A stretch of DNA of 64,000 nt from Bacteroidia bacterium. Its GTDB lineage: Bacteria; Bacteroidota; Bacteroidia; Palsa-965. The position numbers and the translations under genes are program-made. The stretch spans positions 90,416-154,415 of the forward strand of contig JAKLJE010000009.1 of the NCBI GenBank assembly GCA_023151315.1, in the 5' to 3' direction. Below, piece by piece: positions 1 to 8,590 of this stretch (positions are counted from its first letter, which is position 1; every line of letters starts with the position of its first letter). The notes below the pieces were generated by a model. That model was not told the origin of the DNA, searched no databases, and saw nothing but the letters and a program-made list of their open reading frames with translations.

Positions 1-2
1 TC

Positions 3-116
3 CAAACGTTGCAGATTCCTGCTTCTAAAGGAATAAATTCTTGCTATTATTCATTACAGGAAAACCCAATAGATCTGCATTTCCAATTAACCTTGGCCGA
101 TGCAGATACCTTCTGA
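3..116 (+). CDS. 3' end of an unidentified protein (partial)
   Basis: An open frame enters from the left edge and stops at TGA 114-116, leaving the last 37 residues, which end in ADADTF. It is convergent with the deacetylase, whose stop begins at base 117, so the two genes abut with no gap. The fragment shows no motif I recognise. Its position suggests it belongs to the same surface-polysaccharide locus, but that is only context. It could also be chance open sequence, since no start is visible. Confidence 0.45.
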   Translation, partial: QTLQIPASKGINSCYYSLQENPIDLHFQLTLADADTF

Positions 117-1118
117 TTAAAACCCTCGACTACTTGCGAACCGTGCCATTCTGATCATATTTGAAGAAAAGGTTGTTGTGTTGCTGATAGTAAACCGTGG
201 AAAGATTGCAGTATCAGAAACGTCCGATTGACATCGGTAATCGACGGCCAGAAGTTGTTTATATCCAGCTTCCTTCGCCAAAACTTTCACAGTATCATTG
301 TAACTACCATCTGGGAAGGCAATAGTTGTAATCGGCCGATCAAGAATTCCCTCCAACTGCAACCTTGATTTCAATAGCTCACTAGCAACTAAAGAGGAAC
401 TAATATTAGCTAAATTATAATGTCGGTGAGTGTGAGAACCAATTTCAACTAAATGTGATGAAGCGAAGTACTTAAGTTCATCCGTGTTCAGCATTTTATA
501 GTAATCTGCAGGCACCTTCTGCCGCACGTAAGCAAAATCATACTGCTCCTTAAACAGAGTTATAAACCCATCGCGTTCTTCCCCCATTGATTTAATATAA
601 TCAAATAAATTCAATGAGTCCGCATCCTTCCATGAATCGGTGAGTTTGAATTTCTTGTTACCGAATTCAATCTCCTTCAACTTGTGAACGTAAACAACGA
701 GCTCAATAATGTCAGCCCAAGTGAGAAAATCGGAGTCAATCAGACAACTTGTAGTAATATAAAATGAAACCGGTATTTCATACTTCTTCATCAATGGCAA
801 CACTTCATGCATATTATTAGTGAAGCCATCGTCAAAAGTCAAGGCGAGCTGAGGCCTTATTCCGGAATATTTTTTTGTCTTGTCAAAATCGCTAACTGGC
901 ACAACGTCGAAGTGCTTCTTGAAGTATATGAAATGCTGCTCCAGCTGCGATGTTGAAATGTGGCGACCATTAATGAAAAAGTTCGGATGTTGTGTTGCGC
1001 CATGATAACACAGTATAATGCGTTTATTGTCAGATGAATTCCAAAACAAGCGTTCAGCACCTGTAGCAGTGACCAACGGAAAAACTACCTTTCGAGCAAA
1101 TGAACTAATGAAACCCAT
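117..1118 (-). CDS. Polysaccharide deacetylase family protein (NodB homology)
   Basis: Predicted carbohydrate esterase 4-type enzyme that removes acetyl groups from N-acetylated sugars of a surface polysaccharide. The NodB motifs are visible: TFDDG at residues 94-98 (the two aspartates are the catalytic base and a metal ligand), H-x3-H at 229-233 (metal ligands), and a FPDG segment near 268-271. An early CYHG at 37-40 is also typical of this branch. The length of 333 residues is normal. There is no clear signal peptide, so cytoplasmic or membrane-associated action is likely. It is divergent from the flippase gene at 1176 and sits in an AT-rich polysaccharide segment. The family is sure; the substrate is not known. 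Confidence 0.85.
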   Translation of the reverse strand: MGFISSFARKVVFPLVTATGAERLFWNSSDNKRIILCYHGATQHPNFFINGRHISTSQLEQHFIYFKKHFDVVPVSDFDKTKKYSGIRPQLALTFDDGFTNNMHEVLPLMKKYEIPVSFYITTSCLIDSDFLTWADIIELVVYVHKLKEIEFGNKKFKLTDSWKDADSLNLFDYIKSMGEERDGFITLFKEQYDFAYVRQKVPADYYKMLNTDELKYFASSHLVEIGSHTHRHYNLANISSSLVASELLKSRLQLEGILDRPITTIAFPDGSYNDTVKVLAKEAGYKQLLAVDYRCQSDVSDTAIFPRFTISNTTTFSSNMIRMARFASSRGF

Positions 1119-1137
1119 AATACATTAATCTGTTAGG

Positions 1138-1145
1138 CAAAAATA
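1138..1145 (-). promoter_or_regulatory. Candidate -7 element of the deacetylase gene
   Basis: The minus strand reads TATTTTTG, matching the Bacteroidota primary-sigma -7 consensus TAnnTTTG, 20 bases before the deacetylase start codon. No convincing -33 TTTG was found. The 57-base gap is shared with the divergent flippase gene, for which TAATATTG on the plus strand (1149-1156) is a weaker candidate. Confidence 0.35.
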
Positions 1146-1175
1146 TACTAATATTGTCGAATAAGGTGAACGAGC

Positions 1176-2648
1176 ATGGGAGTAATCAAGAGGCAAGGAA
1201 TTATTAATACCGGTCTCTCATACATTGGGATCCTCATTGGGTTTATCAATGTTATTTTTATTCAGCCCCATTTTCTTGATCCAGAGGAGCTTGGACTGAT
1301 TCGTGTCCTTTACTCGTTCTCAGCAATTGTTGCGATGTTTCTTCCGCTTGGAATTGGCAATATCACCATCAGATACTTCCCATATTTTCGAGATCCTGAG
1401 AACAAACATAACGGCGCGCTTGGCCTTAATCTAACCGTTGCCGGGCTGGGTTTTCTTTTATTTGGTACTATTCTAGTTTTATGCAGAGAGACCATTAAGG
1501 AACAATACACTGATAATTCCCCATTGTTCTCGGACTACTTTTATGCAACACTTCCTCTTAGTTTTTTTGTTGCAATCAATGCCCTGCTCTCCATCTACTG
1601 TCAATCAATATTTAAATCTTCCTTCCCAGTTTTCTTAAACGATGTTGCAATTAGACTTCTAACCATTTTATGGGTATCACTATATTACCTCAAATTATTC
1701 AGCCTTGACATCTTTATAATCGGATTCATCGTCCAGTACTTTCTACAGGCAATAGCTTTGTTAATATATATTCATATTGTTGACACCCCGGGCTACAGTT
1801 TTAAAATTGCGTTTATCAAGACTCTGAACATTAAGGCAGTCGTAAAATACGGACTACTTCTAGCTATAACTTCATTTGCTTCTTTAGGTATTAAATTTAT
1901 TGATATGGTAATACTAGGCCACTACGTAACTCTGGCCAAAGTAAGTATATATTCCGTCGCCGTTTTTATTCCAACAATCATCGAAGCTCCCTTGCTTGCG
2001 TTGGAGAAAATATCCAATGCCAAAGTAGCGGATGAATGGTCAAAACAGAATTTGAAAGAAATCTCAAAGATTTACAGTGAGTCTACGAGGTACCTCACCA
2101 TATTGGGAGGTCTGTTGTTCTTAGGAATTGTATTGAACATCGACTCACTTTTCAAACTACTTCCACATGAATTTGGAGAGGGCAAGACGGTAGTATTGAT
2201 CGTGAGTTTGAGTACACTATTTAATATGGTCACGGGACTCAATGGTAGTATACTGTTCAGCTCTAAAAGCTACAGATATGGCTCTTATATGCTGTTTATT
2301 CTTTTGATACTTTCAATCTGCAATTGTCTGATTCTGATTCCTCTTCTGGGCATCAACGGGGCGGCACTAGGAATAGCTATCGCAAGTTTAATCTATAACT
2401 TACTGAAATACTTTTTCATTTTAAAGAAATATAAAATGCAACCCTTCACAAATAAAACAGCGCAGATCATCATTGTTCTCCTATGTGCAGGTTCATTTGT
2501 CTACTTCATACCGCACATTGAGAATGCGTTCGCTGATATTGCACTTAGAACGGTATTGATAACAATTCTATACGGGTCAGGAATTTACTTGATCAAAGTT
2601 GCTCCGGAGTTTCACAAATACCTTCCGTGGCACAAGCAAAAAAAATAA
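1176..2648 (+). CDS. Wzx-like polysaccharide flippase (MATE/MVF superfamily)
   Basis: Integral membrane protein of 490 residues with about 12 to 14 hydrophobic segments spread over its whole length and short charged loops, the pattern of O-antigen or capsule flippases. Such proteins move undecaprenyl-linked repeat units across the inner membrane. The N-terminus (IKRQGIINTGLSYIGILIGF) is typical of Bacteroidota lipopolysaccharide biosynthesis flippases. It is divergent from the deacetylase and convergent with the glycosyltransferase, whose stop lies about 20 bases downstream. AT content is higher than in the housekeeping genes to the right, as is common for polysaccharide loci. The substrate cannot be predicted. 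Confidence 0.85.
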   Translation: MGVIKRQGIINTGLSYIGILIGFINVIFIQPHFLDPEELGLIRVLYSFSAIVAMFLPLGIGNITIRYFPYFRDPENKHNGALGLNLTVAGLGFLLFGTILVLCRETIKEQYTDNSPLFSDYFYATLPLSFFVAINALLSIYCQSIFKSSFPVFLNDVAIRLLTILWVSLYYLKLFSLDIFIIGFIVQYFLQAIALLIYIHIVDTPGYSFKIAFIKTLNIKAVVKYGLLLAITSFASLGIKFIDMVILGHYVTLAKVSIYSVAVFIPTIIEAPLLALEKISNAKVADEWSKQNLKEISKIYSESTRYLTILGGLLFLGIVLNIDSLFKLLPHEFGEGKTVVLIVSLSTLFNMVTGLNGSILFSSKSYRYGSYMLFILLILSICNCLILIPLLGINGAALGIAIASLIYNLLKYFFILKKYKMQPFTNKTAQIIIVLLCAGSFVYFIPHIENAFADIALRTVLITILYGSGIYLIKVAPEFHKYLPWHKQKK

Positions 2649-2669
2649 AATATTTCTCGTTGTTCTTCG

Positions 2670-3722
2670 TTATTTATCTGAGACAATACTCCTGATTTCC
2701 TCCAGCAACCTTCTTGTCCTTACTTCGATAGGAAATCTTTTTGCACAACTGATTCTGAATGAATCAGTATTATATTTCACCTCATTCTTGCGAATCATAT
2801 CCGCCAGCAAACGCGGGTCCTTTGATTTTAATATATTATCGTTCTCCTCAACAATCATGGGCATTGCTCCAACGTTAGTTACCAAGGGAACACATCCGCA
2901 CAAAATTGCTTCAGAAAGCGCATTAGGAAACCCCTCAGAAACTGAAAGCTGACAATAAAACGTATACTGAGAATATAGTTCCGGGAGTTTCGAGTTTGGA
3001 ACATTTTCAAGAAGTACAATATTCTCCGGAATGTTATCAATTTGAAGTCCGCTACCACCAACAATTGCAAACGTATAATCGGGCAAAAGCTTTGCCGTCT
3101 CAACATACAAGTCAATACCTTTCAGTTTGCATGCAAATCTTGAATGCAAATTGGCCCCAACTGTAATCAATGTTTTTCGCTTCCGCAGAACCTGTGAAGG
3201 CTTCCAGAAGTTCAAATCATATCCATTCGGTATTACAACTTCCTTGCCCCTAATTCCACTCACAAAATTCCTATAACCCTGTCTGGGAAAATCCTTACAC
3301 TCATACTCGTACTTGTAATCAATTAGGGATTCATGAACCGGTAAAATCAGATCAGCGAGTTTGAATGATCTCGCGGTAAACCATTTTAGGTAATTTCTCT
3401 GAAAATTGCCGTACGAAATTGAGGGGAAAGAAACACAATCAGTTCCACCAGCCACCAGCACTCGCTTCTTCCCAAACCAACCCGCAACCACAAAAGGTAT
3501 ATAACTATGGTAACCTGCGAACTGAACAACAACACAGCAGGAAGTTGGAACCGTGAACAAGCATCGAATAAATTGGGCCACCAGACGCAGCGGCATCATC
3601 CACTTAGGATTAGTTTGAAGGGTGTATTCTTTAACGTGGTAATTTTCGGAAAGTATACCAATATCCTTAAGGACAAACGTTGATTTGCCTGTATCCCAAT
3701 AAACAATATTCGATTTTCCCAA
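2670..3722 (-). CDS. GT4-type glycosyltransferase
   Basis: Predicted GT-B fold, retaining sugar transferase of 350 residues acting in the cytoplasm on a lipid-linked glycan. The C-terminal half has the group 1 signature: VSEGFPNALSE at 261-271, giving the E-x7-E pair (E263, E271) that contacts the donor nucleotide sugar, followed by GCVPLVTNVG. An IPNGYDLNFW segment near 174-183 is the usual domain-linker motif. It begins 2 bases after the methyltransferase stop, so the two are co-transcribed and probably modify the same polysaccharide. Donor and acceptor are unknown. Confidence 0.85.
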   Translation of the reverse strand: MGKSNIVYWDTGKSTFVLKDIGILSENYHVKEYTLQTNPKWMMPLRLVAQFIRCLFTVPTSCCVVVQFAGYHSYIPFVVAGWFGKKRVLVAGGTDCVSFPSISYGNFQRNYLKWFTARSFKLADLILPVHESLIDYKYEYECKDFPRQGYRNFVSGIRGKEVVIPNGYDLNFWKPSQVLRKRKTLITVGANLHSRFACKLKGIDLYVETAKLLPDYTFAIVGGSGLQIDNIPENIVLLENVPNSKLPELYSQYTFYCQLSVSEGFPNALSEAILCGCVPLVTNVGAMPMIVEENDNILKSKDPRLLADMIRKNEVKYNTDSFRISCAKRFPIEVRTRRLLEEIRSIVSDK

Positions 3723-3724
3723 AC

Positions 3725-4435
3725 TCAGAATCGTAATAATATATTCTCGAATGTTATTGCTGAATTGGATCGCTTACTCACGTTAGCTCTCTTGCAATCC
3801 CGTTTTAATACAATCGAAACGTAATCTTCCGGCTCATATTGCAATGCGTATGGACTCATCGAATACATGTAAAATCCTGACGGATAAACATTATTGCAAA
3901 GATCTCTGATTGATAATGCCTGATCAATAATTTGTAATGTCGTCGGATGATTCTCGCGCACCCAGTCCAACGTATAAGGCTCTGGAATGTTAATCAGGAT
4001 TACAGTTTTGTCATGACTGTGCGCTGCAATCGTTCTGAACAATTCCGCATGCTGATCAACAGGAATATGCTCCAACACATCAGGCAGGACAACAAAATCG
4101 AACTTCAGATTGTGCTGAAATCCTTTCATATCAGAAACGACAAACTCTGCATTCTTAAATGCAGCATTATACATTCTGGCATGTTCAATGCTCTGCGGAC
4201 TGATATCCACACCAACAAAACGTCCGTGTGCAAGATATTTCAGAATAAGATGACTCACAGTTCCGATTCCGCAACCGATTTCAAGTACAGTGGAATTCGG
4301 TTGCAATCCCGCATTCTTCAGGTTCTTGAAGATTGTACGGTGTCTGATATTAATTCCCAGTTTCTTCTGATGAGATTTAAACTCATCGTAGTATTTAACT
4401 ACTTCCTCTTTACCTGCTGTCATTTTATTCTGCAT
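3725..4435 (-). CDS. Class I SAM-dependent methyltransferase
   Basis: Rossmann-fold methyltransferase with the SAM-binding motif I VLEIGCGIGT at about residues 50-59, an acidic residue ending strand 2 (GVDIS), and motif VLPDVLEHIP at about 116-125. The length of 236 residues fits a small-molecule or sugar O-methyltransferase, perhaps capping or decorating the polysaccharide built by its neighbours. Two starts are possible: the first ATG overlaps the yfhO-like gene by 11 bases, while an ATG four codons later (at 4423) begins just after that stop. Translational coupling with both neighbours is likely. The acceptor is unknown. Confidence 0.8.
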   Translation of the reverse strand: MQNKMTAGKEEVVKYYDEFKSHQKKLGINIRHRTIFKNLKNAGLQPNSTVLEIGCGIGTVSHLILKYLAHGRFVGVDISPQSIEHARMYNAAFKNAEFVVSDMKGFQHNLKFDFVVLPDVLEHIPVDQHAELFRTIAAHSHDKTVILINIPEPYTLDWVRENHPTTLQIIDQALSIRDLCNNVYPSGFYMYSMSPYALQYEPEDYVSIVLKRDCKRANVSKRSNSAITFENILLRF

Positions 4436-6959
4436 TAACTTGTTTCTTTCCTGTGCGGTAATTCAAATAAATTCCGGCAGCCAATGCAAGGAAAACCAGA
4501 ATACTTCCTATCAACGCAACTTTTTCTCCCGTGTAATATTTATCAGGATGGAATTCAAATACGATAGTGTGCTTACCGGCAGGAAGTTTTATACCGCGCT
4601 GAACATAGTTTGCGCAGAAGAATTCAGACTCCTTGCCATCAATCGTCGCTTTCCAACCGGCCGGATAATAAATTTCAGAGAAGATTGCGACCTTCTCAGT
4701 GCCTGCATAGGATTCGTAAACAATCTTATCCGGAGCATGAGAAACAACCTTAATAGTTGCTGTTGAATCATTGCTGCCTTTGTAGTTGCCAATTTGCGCG
4801 CTATAGCGTGTATCAACGATCGCAGTTGTATGCGGATTAAATGTCTTCACTGCAGTAATTTCTCCGTCAGCATTCGGAACGATTTTAACTTCATTCACGA
4901 ACCACGCTCCGCCACATGCTGATTCATTCTGAATCACGCCACCATCCGGATTGTAAATGATGTATTTCGCATTCATCATATTCAGCGTACTCTTGGTAGC
5001 CAAGGAAGCCTGAATCAGCGAATCTGCTGCAGGTCCTGCATTGAACGCAGCACCGAGTTCAGTACGCATCTGCTCGATTTGTGCATCCATCACTTGCTCA
5101 TACAATTCCTGAATTCGCTTCAGCTTTGCACCGTGGTAACCGCCAATTGATTTATGGAAGTAAGATGTTGATGCGTCCTGCCATGTATCCACAGAAACAT
5201 TGAGAACACGATAAGAAGGATCTTTATCCTGCAGAATCATCTTATCTGCATTGCTCGCGAAGTAAACTGTTTCCTTCTTCTTACTCTTTTCGTAGTTGTC
5301 GTTATCGATGTAACGCGTTCCCACACTCCACAAATCACCCACAATCAATACAGCAACAACACCTGCAAGAATATTTGCATTGAACGGCTTGCGTGCAAAG
5401 AACCAGATCAAACCTGCAACCAGAAGAATGAGGAAGAATGAACGTCCTGCATCCGATTTCACTACGGCTTCACGTGCGGCTTCAAGATTCATCAGATAAG
5501 AATCCACATCCGCCTGTTGTCCGCCCTGACCCAGAATTCCCTGAGTAATCTGTGCTTCCTGACGATCGTTTACTGTATCAACGAATGTGGAAGGTGTCAT
5601 CCAAACGAGCAATGAAATTCCTCCAGTCAACGCAAACGCAATATAGAACTGACGCATCTTGGTTTTCAGAATGGAAGGATCCTTCATCAGATCACGTATT
5701 GTGAGCATTGCCAATAGCGGCATCGTTAAATCCACGATCACGAGAATCATTGACACCGCACGGAACTTATTGTATCCAGGAATTGCTTTGAAGAAAAATT
5801 CAGTAAGACCCATGAAGTGACTTCCCCAAGAGAGCATAATCGCCAATACAGTTGCTCCGAAAAGCCACCACTTGATATTGTCCTTCACAATGAACATGCC
5901 CAGAACAAACAGGAAGCAAATGATTGCTCCGACGTAGTAAGGTCCGCTGGTGAAAATCACTTCACCGAAATATGAACTCTGATTGGCAATTGCCTGTTTC
6001 CATTGCGGCTCAACAGCGTCCAAAGCAGCTTTGTCATATGTACCGATTGCCTGAGAAGCACCACCCATAAAATCCGGAATCATCAACGTGAAGGTTTCCG
6101 ATTTGGTATAACACCACTGCGTTGCATATTCAATTGGCAATCCGTCTGTCTTTGTTTGCTGCTCAGCGTCCAAGGTCAGTTCCGATGGTCCGCGTGTTGT
6201 GTATTTTCCGTACTCGCTGGTAAGAAGGAGGTTCCCCACGTTAGGAAGAATGGCAACAACAACTGCTCCGCCAAGCACTGCTGCGATCATCGCAAGTTTC
6301 TTTACTTGTTTCTCACGGAACAAACGAATGCTTTCTCCTACTCCAACAAACAGCAACAGAATGAGGAGGTAATATGTAATCTGCAAGTGGTTCGCATTAA
6401 TCTCCAATGCCAGAGCCAACGCAGTAATACCGGCTCCAAGCCAGAGTTTCCCTCTGAATGAAAGCAATACACCTAACAATACCGGCGCCATGTATGAGAT
6501 GGCGTACATTTTGGAGTTGTGTCCTGCCGGCACCAATGTTATCATGTACGAAGTCAATCCGAATGCAATGGCTCCTCCGACCGAAACCCACGGATTCACC
6601 TGCAAGCCGATCAAGAGGAAATAGAATCCGATCATACTGAGCAGAATGGAAGTAATCGGAAATGGTATACGCGTGATTGTTGAGAATCCCAACTGCATTG
6701 GGTTCATCAGGTTAGACGGATATAATACTGAAATCTGATAAGCCGGCATACCCCCGAACATACTGTTGGTCCATAGCGGCTCTTTGTGGTTTGCATTACG
6801 AAAGTCTACGATTTCCTTCGACATTCCTTCGTGATGCTGAATATCACCTTGGCGCACGCGCTTGCCGTCCATAACAGCAGGCTTGAAAAACACTGCTGTA
6901 ACGATGATGAAAAGGATTACAGCAACAACATGCGGAAGGTACTTCTTGTATTGATCCAT
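4425..6959 (-). CDS. YfhO family membrane protein
   Basis: Large polytopic membrane protein of 844 residues: about 12 to 13 hydrophobic segments in the first two thirds, then a soluble region and a last membrane segment near the C-terminus before a short basic tail (RTGKKQ). The soluble part ends with a beta-rich segment (YPAGWKATIDGKE, then LPAGKHTIVFEFHP) that is diagnostic of YfhO-like proteins. Family members resemble GT-C glycosyltransferases that use polyprenyl-phosphate sugars; in Gram-positive bacteria YfhO is linked to glycosylation of lipoteichoic acid. In Bacteroidota the substrate is not known. The methyltransferase and glycosyltransferase follow with overlapping or touching ends, which supports a glycan role. 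Confidence 0.85.
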   Translation of the reverse strand: MDQYKKYLPHVVAVILFIIVTAVFFKPAVMDGKRVRQGDIQHHEGMSKEIVDFRNANHKEPLWTNSMFGGMPAYQISVLYPSNLMNPMQLGFSTITRIPFPITSILLSMIGFYFLLIGLQVNPWVSVGGAIAFGLTSYMITLVPAGHNSKMYAISYMAPVLLGVLLSFRGKLWLGAGITALALALEINANHLQITYYLLILLLFVGVGESIRLFREKQVKKLAMIAAVLGGAVVVAILPNVGNLLLTSEYGKYTTRGPSELTLDAEQQTKTDGLPIEYATQWCYTKSETFTLMIPDFMGGASQAIGTYDKAALDAVEPQWKQAIANQSSYFGEVIFTSGPYYVGAIICFLFVLGMFIVKDNIKWWLFGATVLAIMLSWGSHFMGLTEFFFKAIPGYNKFRAVSMILVIVDLTMPLLAMLTIRDLMKDPSILKTKMRQFYIAFALTGGISLLVWMTPSTFVDTVNDRQEAQITQGILGQGGQQADVDSYLMNLEAAREAVVKSDAGRSFFLILLVAGLIWFFARKPFNANILAGVVAVLIVGDLWSVGTRYIDNDNYEKSKKKETVYFASNADKMILQDKDPSYRVLNVSVDTWQDASTSYFHKSIGGYHGAKLKRIQELYEQVMDAQIEQMRTELGAAFNAGPAADSLIQASLATKSTLNMMNAKYIIYNPDGGVIQNESACGGAWFVNEVKIVPNADGEITAVKTFNPHTTAIVDTRYSAQIGNYKGSNDSTATIKVVSHAPDKIVYESYAGTEKVAIFSEIYYPAGWKATIDGKESEFFCANYVQRGIKLPAGKHTIVFEFHPDKYYTGEKVALIGSILVFLALAAGIYLNYRTGKKQVNAE

Positions 6960-6961
6960 AA

Positions 6962-6998
6962 GGGCTTAAACTTAAGCGACAAAGTTATTAAAAAGCCC
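6962..6998 (-). other. Imperfect hairpin abutting the yfhO start
   Basis: GGGCTT at 6962-6967 pairs with AAGCCC at 6993-6998, closing an AT-rich loop. On the minus strand the hairpin ends two bases before the ATG of the YfhO gene, so it would lie at the ribosome entry site of that mRNA. It could be a terminator remnant or a translational control element. Only six base pairs are certain. Confidence 0.3.
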
Positions 6999-7021
6999 GT
7001 GTGGTACTCGTTAATAAAGAC

Positions 7022-7064
7022 AAAACCACCGCTATGCTTGGGAAGCCGCGGTGGTTTCTTTTTT
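7022..7064 (-). terminator. Rho-independent terminator, probably of the DUF4834 gene
   Basis: A perfect 10-bp stem, AAACCACCGC at 7023-7032 with GCGGTGGTTT at 7048-7057, encloses a 15-base loop and is followed on the plus strand by a long T run and on the minus strand by TTTTGTCTTTATT. The only gene that reads into it is the small minus-strand DUF4834 gene, so it most likely ends that transcript and separates it from YfhO. It may work in both directions. Confidence 0.7.
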
Positions 7065-7252
7065 GTTGGTCCGTTCGCCGGAGGAGGCAACCCGAAAATC
7101 GGGGGTGGCGAAGGACTTCCAAACACCTTAACCAGAATTGTACTGTAAACCTAAAGCAATGATTTTTCACTTCATACCGCTATTCAATAACTGGCAGAAG
7201 TGTTTCGCAAATGGAGATTTTCGGGGAATAACTGGCAGGCGCCTCTTACGGG

Positions 7253-7495
7253 TTACTTGATTTCTTCGTAATCAACGTATTCTCCTTCGTCCGGCTTGCG
7301 TTTCGTTCCGGATTTTGAAGTTTTATCTTCAATAACCACTTCACCTTCAGGCTTTGTTTCCTGATAATGATTGTGGTTGGTTTGATAGAAATGATTCGAT
7401 GCTCTTTGCTGACCGGCAGACGACGATCCTGAAAAGGCTGAGAACAGCTTCCAGATTACCCAAATTGCCAGAACAGTAAAGAAGACTTCCTGCAT
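7253..7495 (-). CDS. DUF4834 family small membrane protein
   Basis: An 80-residue protein with one N-terminal membrane segment (about residues 4-20, FFTVLAIWVIWKLFSAF), a Ser/Gly/Gln-rich linker and an acidic C-terminal tail ending EYVDYEEIK. This is the layout of the DUF4834 family, which is restricted to Bacteroidota and has no known function. The N-out or N-in orientation cannot be told. A TAATTTTG -7-like element lies at 7500-7507 only five bases before the ATG, so the mRNA may be leaderless or the true promoter lies further up. The downstream hairpin at 7022-7064 would end its transcript. Confidence 0.75.
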   Translation of the reverse strand: MQEVFFTVLAIWVIWKLFSAFSGSSSAGQQRASNHFYQTNHNHYQETKPEGEVVIEDKTSKSGTKRKPDEGEYVDYEEIK

Positions 7496-7539
7496 CGGAC
7501 AAAATTACGAAAGAAGAATACAATCTGTACCTTCACACT

Positions 7540-7980
7540 ATGAAAGTCACGATTACGGTTAAAGAAGTGAATCCCGATTTTGATCACGAACTCGCAGAGC
7601 GTGAACACGATGGAAAAGAATCGGAAGATAATATCCTCTACACATGGGAAGATGAATTTGTCATTAACGGAGATATCCGTGACTTCAAGATCCGTAATAA
7701 TGCTGATTATTCACTGGCAGCTGAGAAAAACGGCAAGCAATTAACTTATAAGATTCCCGGATTAACACTTGTTGATTGTACGGATCAGGACGGAAACGTT
7801 ACGACTTGTGCTTTTTCAAGAAGTCTGGTGAAAGACACGAAGAAAATAATTCGTAAAAACGGAGACACGCACTTCTTTGTGTTTCTCAAAGGCGGAAAGA
7901 AAATCGCAGTGCCTTTTACCGGATTTTATATTGCAGAGAAAGACTTTCCGAAAGATCTTCCATTGGAGGAAGAAGAGTAA
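7540..7980 (+). CDS. Conserved hypothetical protein
   Basis: A 146-residue, acidic and soluble protein with no signal peptide or membrane segment, predicted beta-rich from alternating hydrophobic and charged residues. The start MKVTITVKEV and the acidic end DLPLEEEE are intact. Two cysteines sit at about residues 88 and 97. I recognise no domain. It is divergent from the DUF4834 gene with 44 bases between them, and convergent with the LURP-one-like gene. Codon use is like its neighbours, which supports a real gene. Confidence 0.6.
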   Translation: MKVTITVKEVNPDFDHELAEREHDGKESEDNILYTWEDEFVINGDIRDFKIRNNADYSLAAEKNGKQLTYKIPGLTLVDCTDQDGNVTTCAFSRSLVKDTKKIIRKNGDTHFFVFLKGGKKIAVPFTGFYIAEKDFPKDLPLEEEE

Positions 7981-8022
7981 GTCAATGTGCGAATTTCCAA
8001 CGGAGATAATTCTATTGGGAAA

Positions 8023-8577
8023 TTAAACCGGAATCCAGGTTGAATCGAACGGTTGCTTTTCCAGTATTGCACCGAACCTGATATTCACAGCTCCTTTTTC
8101 TCCGCTGCTGTTGAACCAGCTGTCCCAGAACAATACAATTGCAATCATCCAGTCAACAGATACATTGGAGTTGGCGTGAATCGTGTATTCATCGCCGGCG
8201 AAGAATGTAACAGCTGCAGAATCAAACCATGCCACTTGCCGATCGTTCAGAAATACAGAGACTTTTCTGCCTCTGTGTCCGTAAATATCAAACACATCCT
8301 TCCCCATGTGAATTTGATAATGCCGCTTCCAGAACGAGATGGTTGTAATGTGATAAACATTACCGCCGAACGTAAAATCGTATTGCGGTTTGAACCAGGA
8401 CAACTTACGTTCAACAGAGAAAATCACATTCGTATCGTCGTTGCGGAATACTTCAATCAATGGAAATATCTTGAAAATGCGTCGCGACGCTCTCAGCACA
8501 GGCATTCCGTTCACATTGATGGAATACTTGTCACCAATGCTGATCTTCTTCTGCGAAATCGTAATTAGATTCGGCAT
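8023..8577 (-). CDS. Possible LURP-one-related/tubby-like fold protein
   Basis: A 184-residue soluble protein with many short beta strands. It has a duplicated feel of strand pairs such as RASRRIFKIFPLIEVFRND and VEFSVERK-like pieces, and a hydrophobic stretch near the C-terminal third (SVDWMIAIVLFWDSWF) as in the central helix of the tubby C-terminal-like fold. These features resemble LURP-one-related/YxjI proteins, which may bind phospholipids or act as scaffolds. The assignment rests on pattern only. It starts 13 bases after the DUF349 gene region on the same strand and could share transcription with nothing downstream. Confidence 0.45.
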   Translation of the reverse strand: MPNLITISQKKISIGDKYSINVNGMPVLRASRRIFKIFPLIEVFRNDDTNVIFSVERKLSWFKPQYDFTFGGNVYHITTISFWKRHYQIHMGKDVFDIYGHRGRKVSVFLNDRQVAWFDSAAVTFFAGDEYTIHANSNVSVDWMIAIVLFWDSWFNSSGEKGAVNIRFGAILEKQPFDSTWIPV

Positions 8578-8590
8578 CCGGAAAAGTAAT

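Noticed and set aside
6786..7148. Open frames on both strands across the yfhO upstream region
   Set aside because: They run through the terminator hairpin at 7022-7064 and are low-complexity (Pro, Lys, Gly); no start signal or family likeness.
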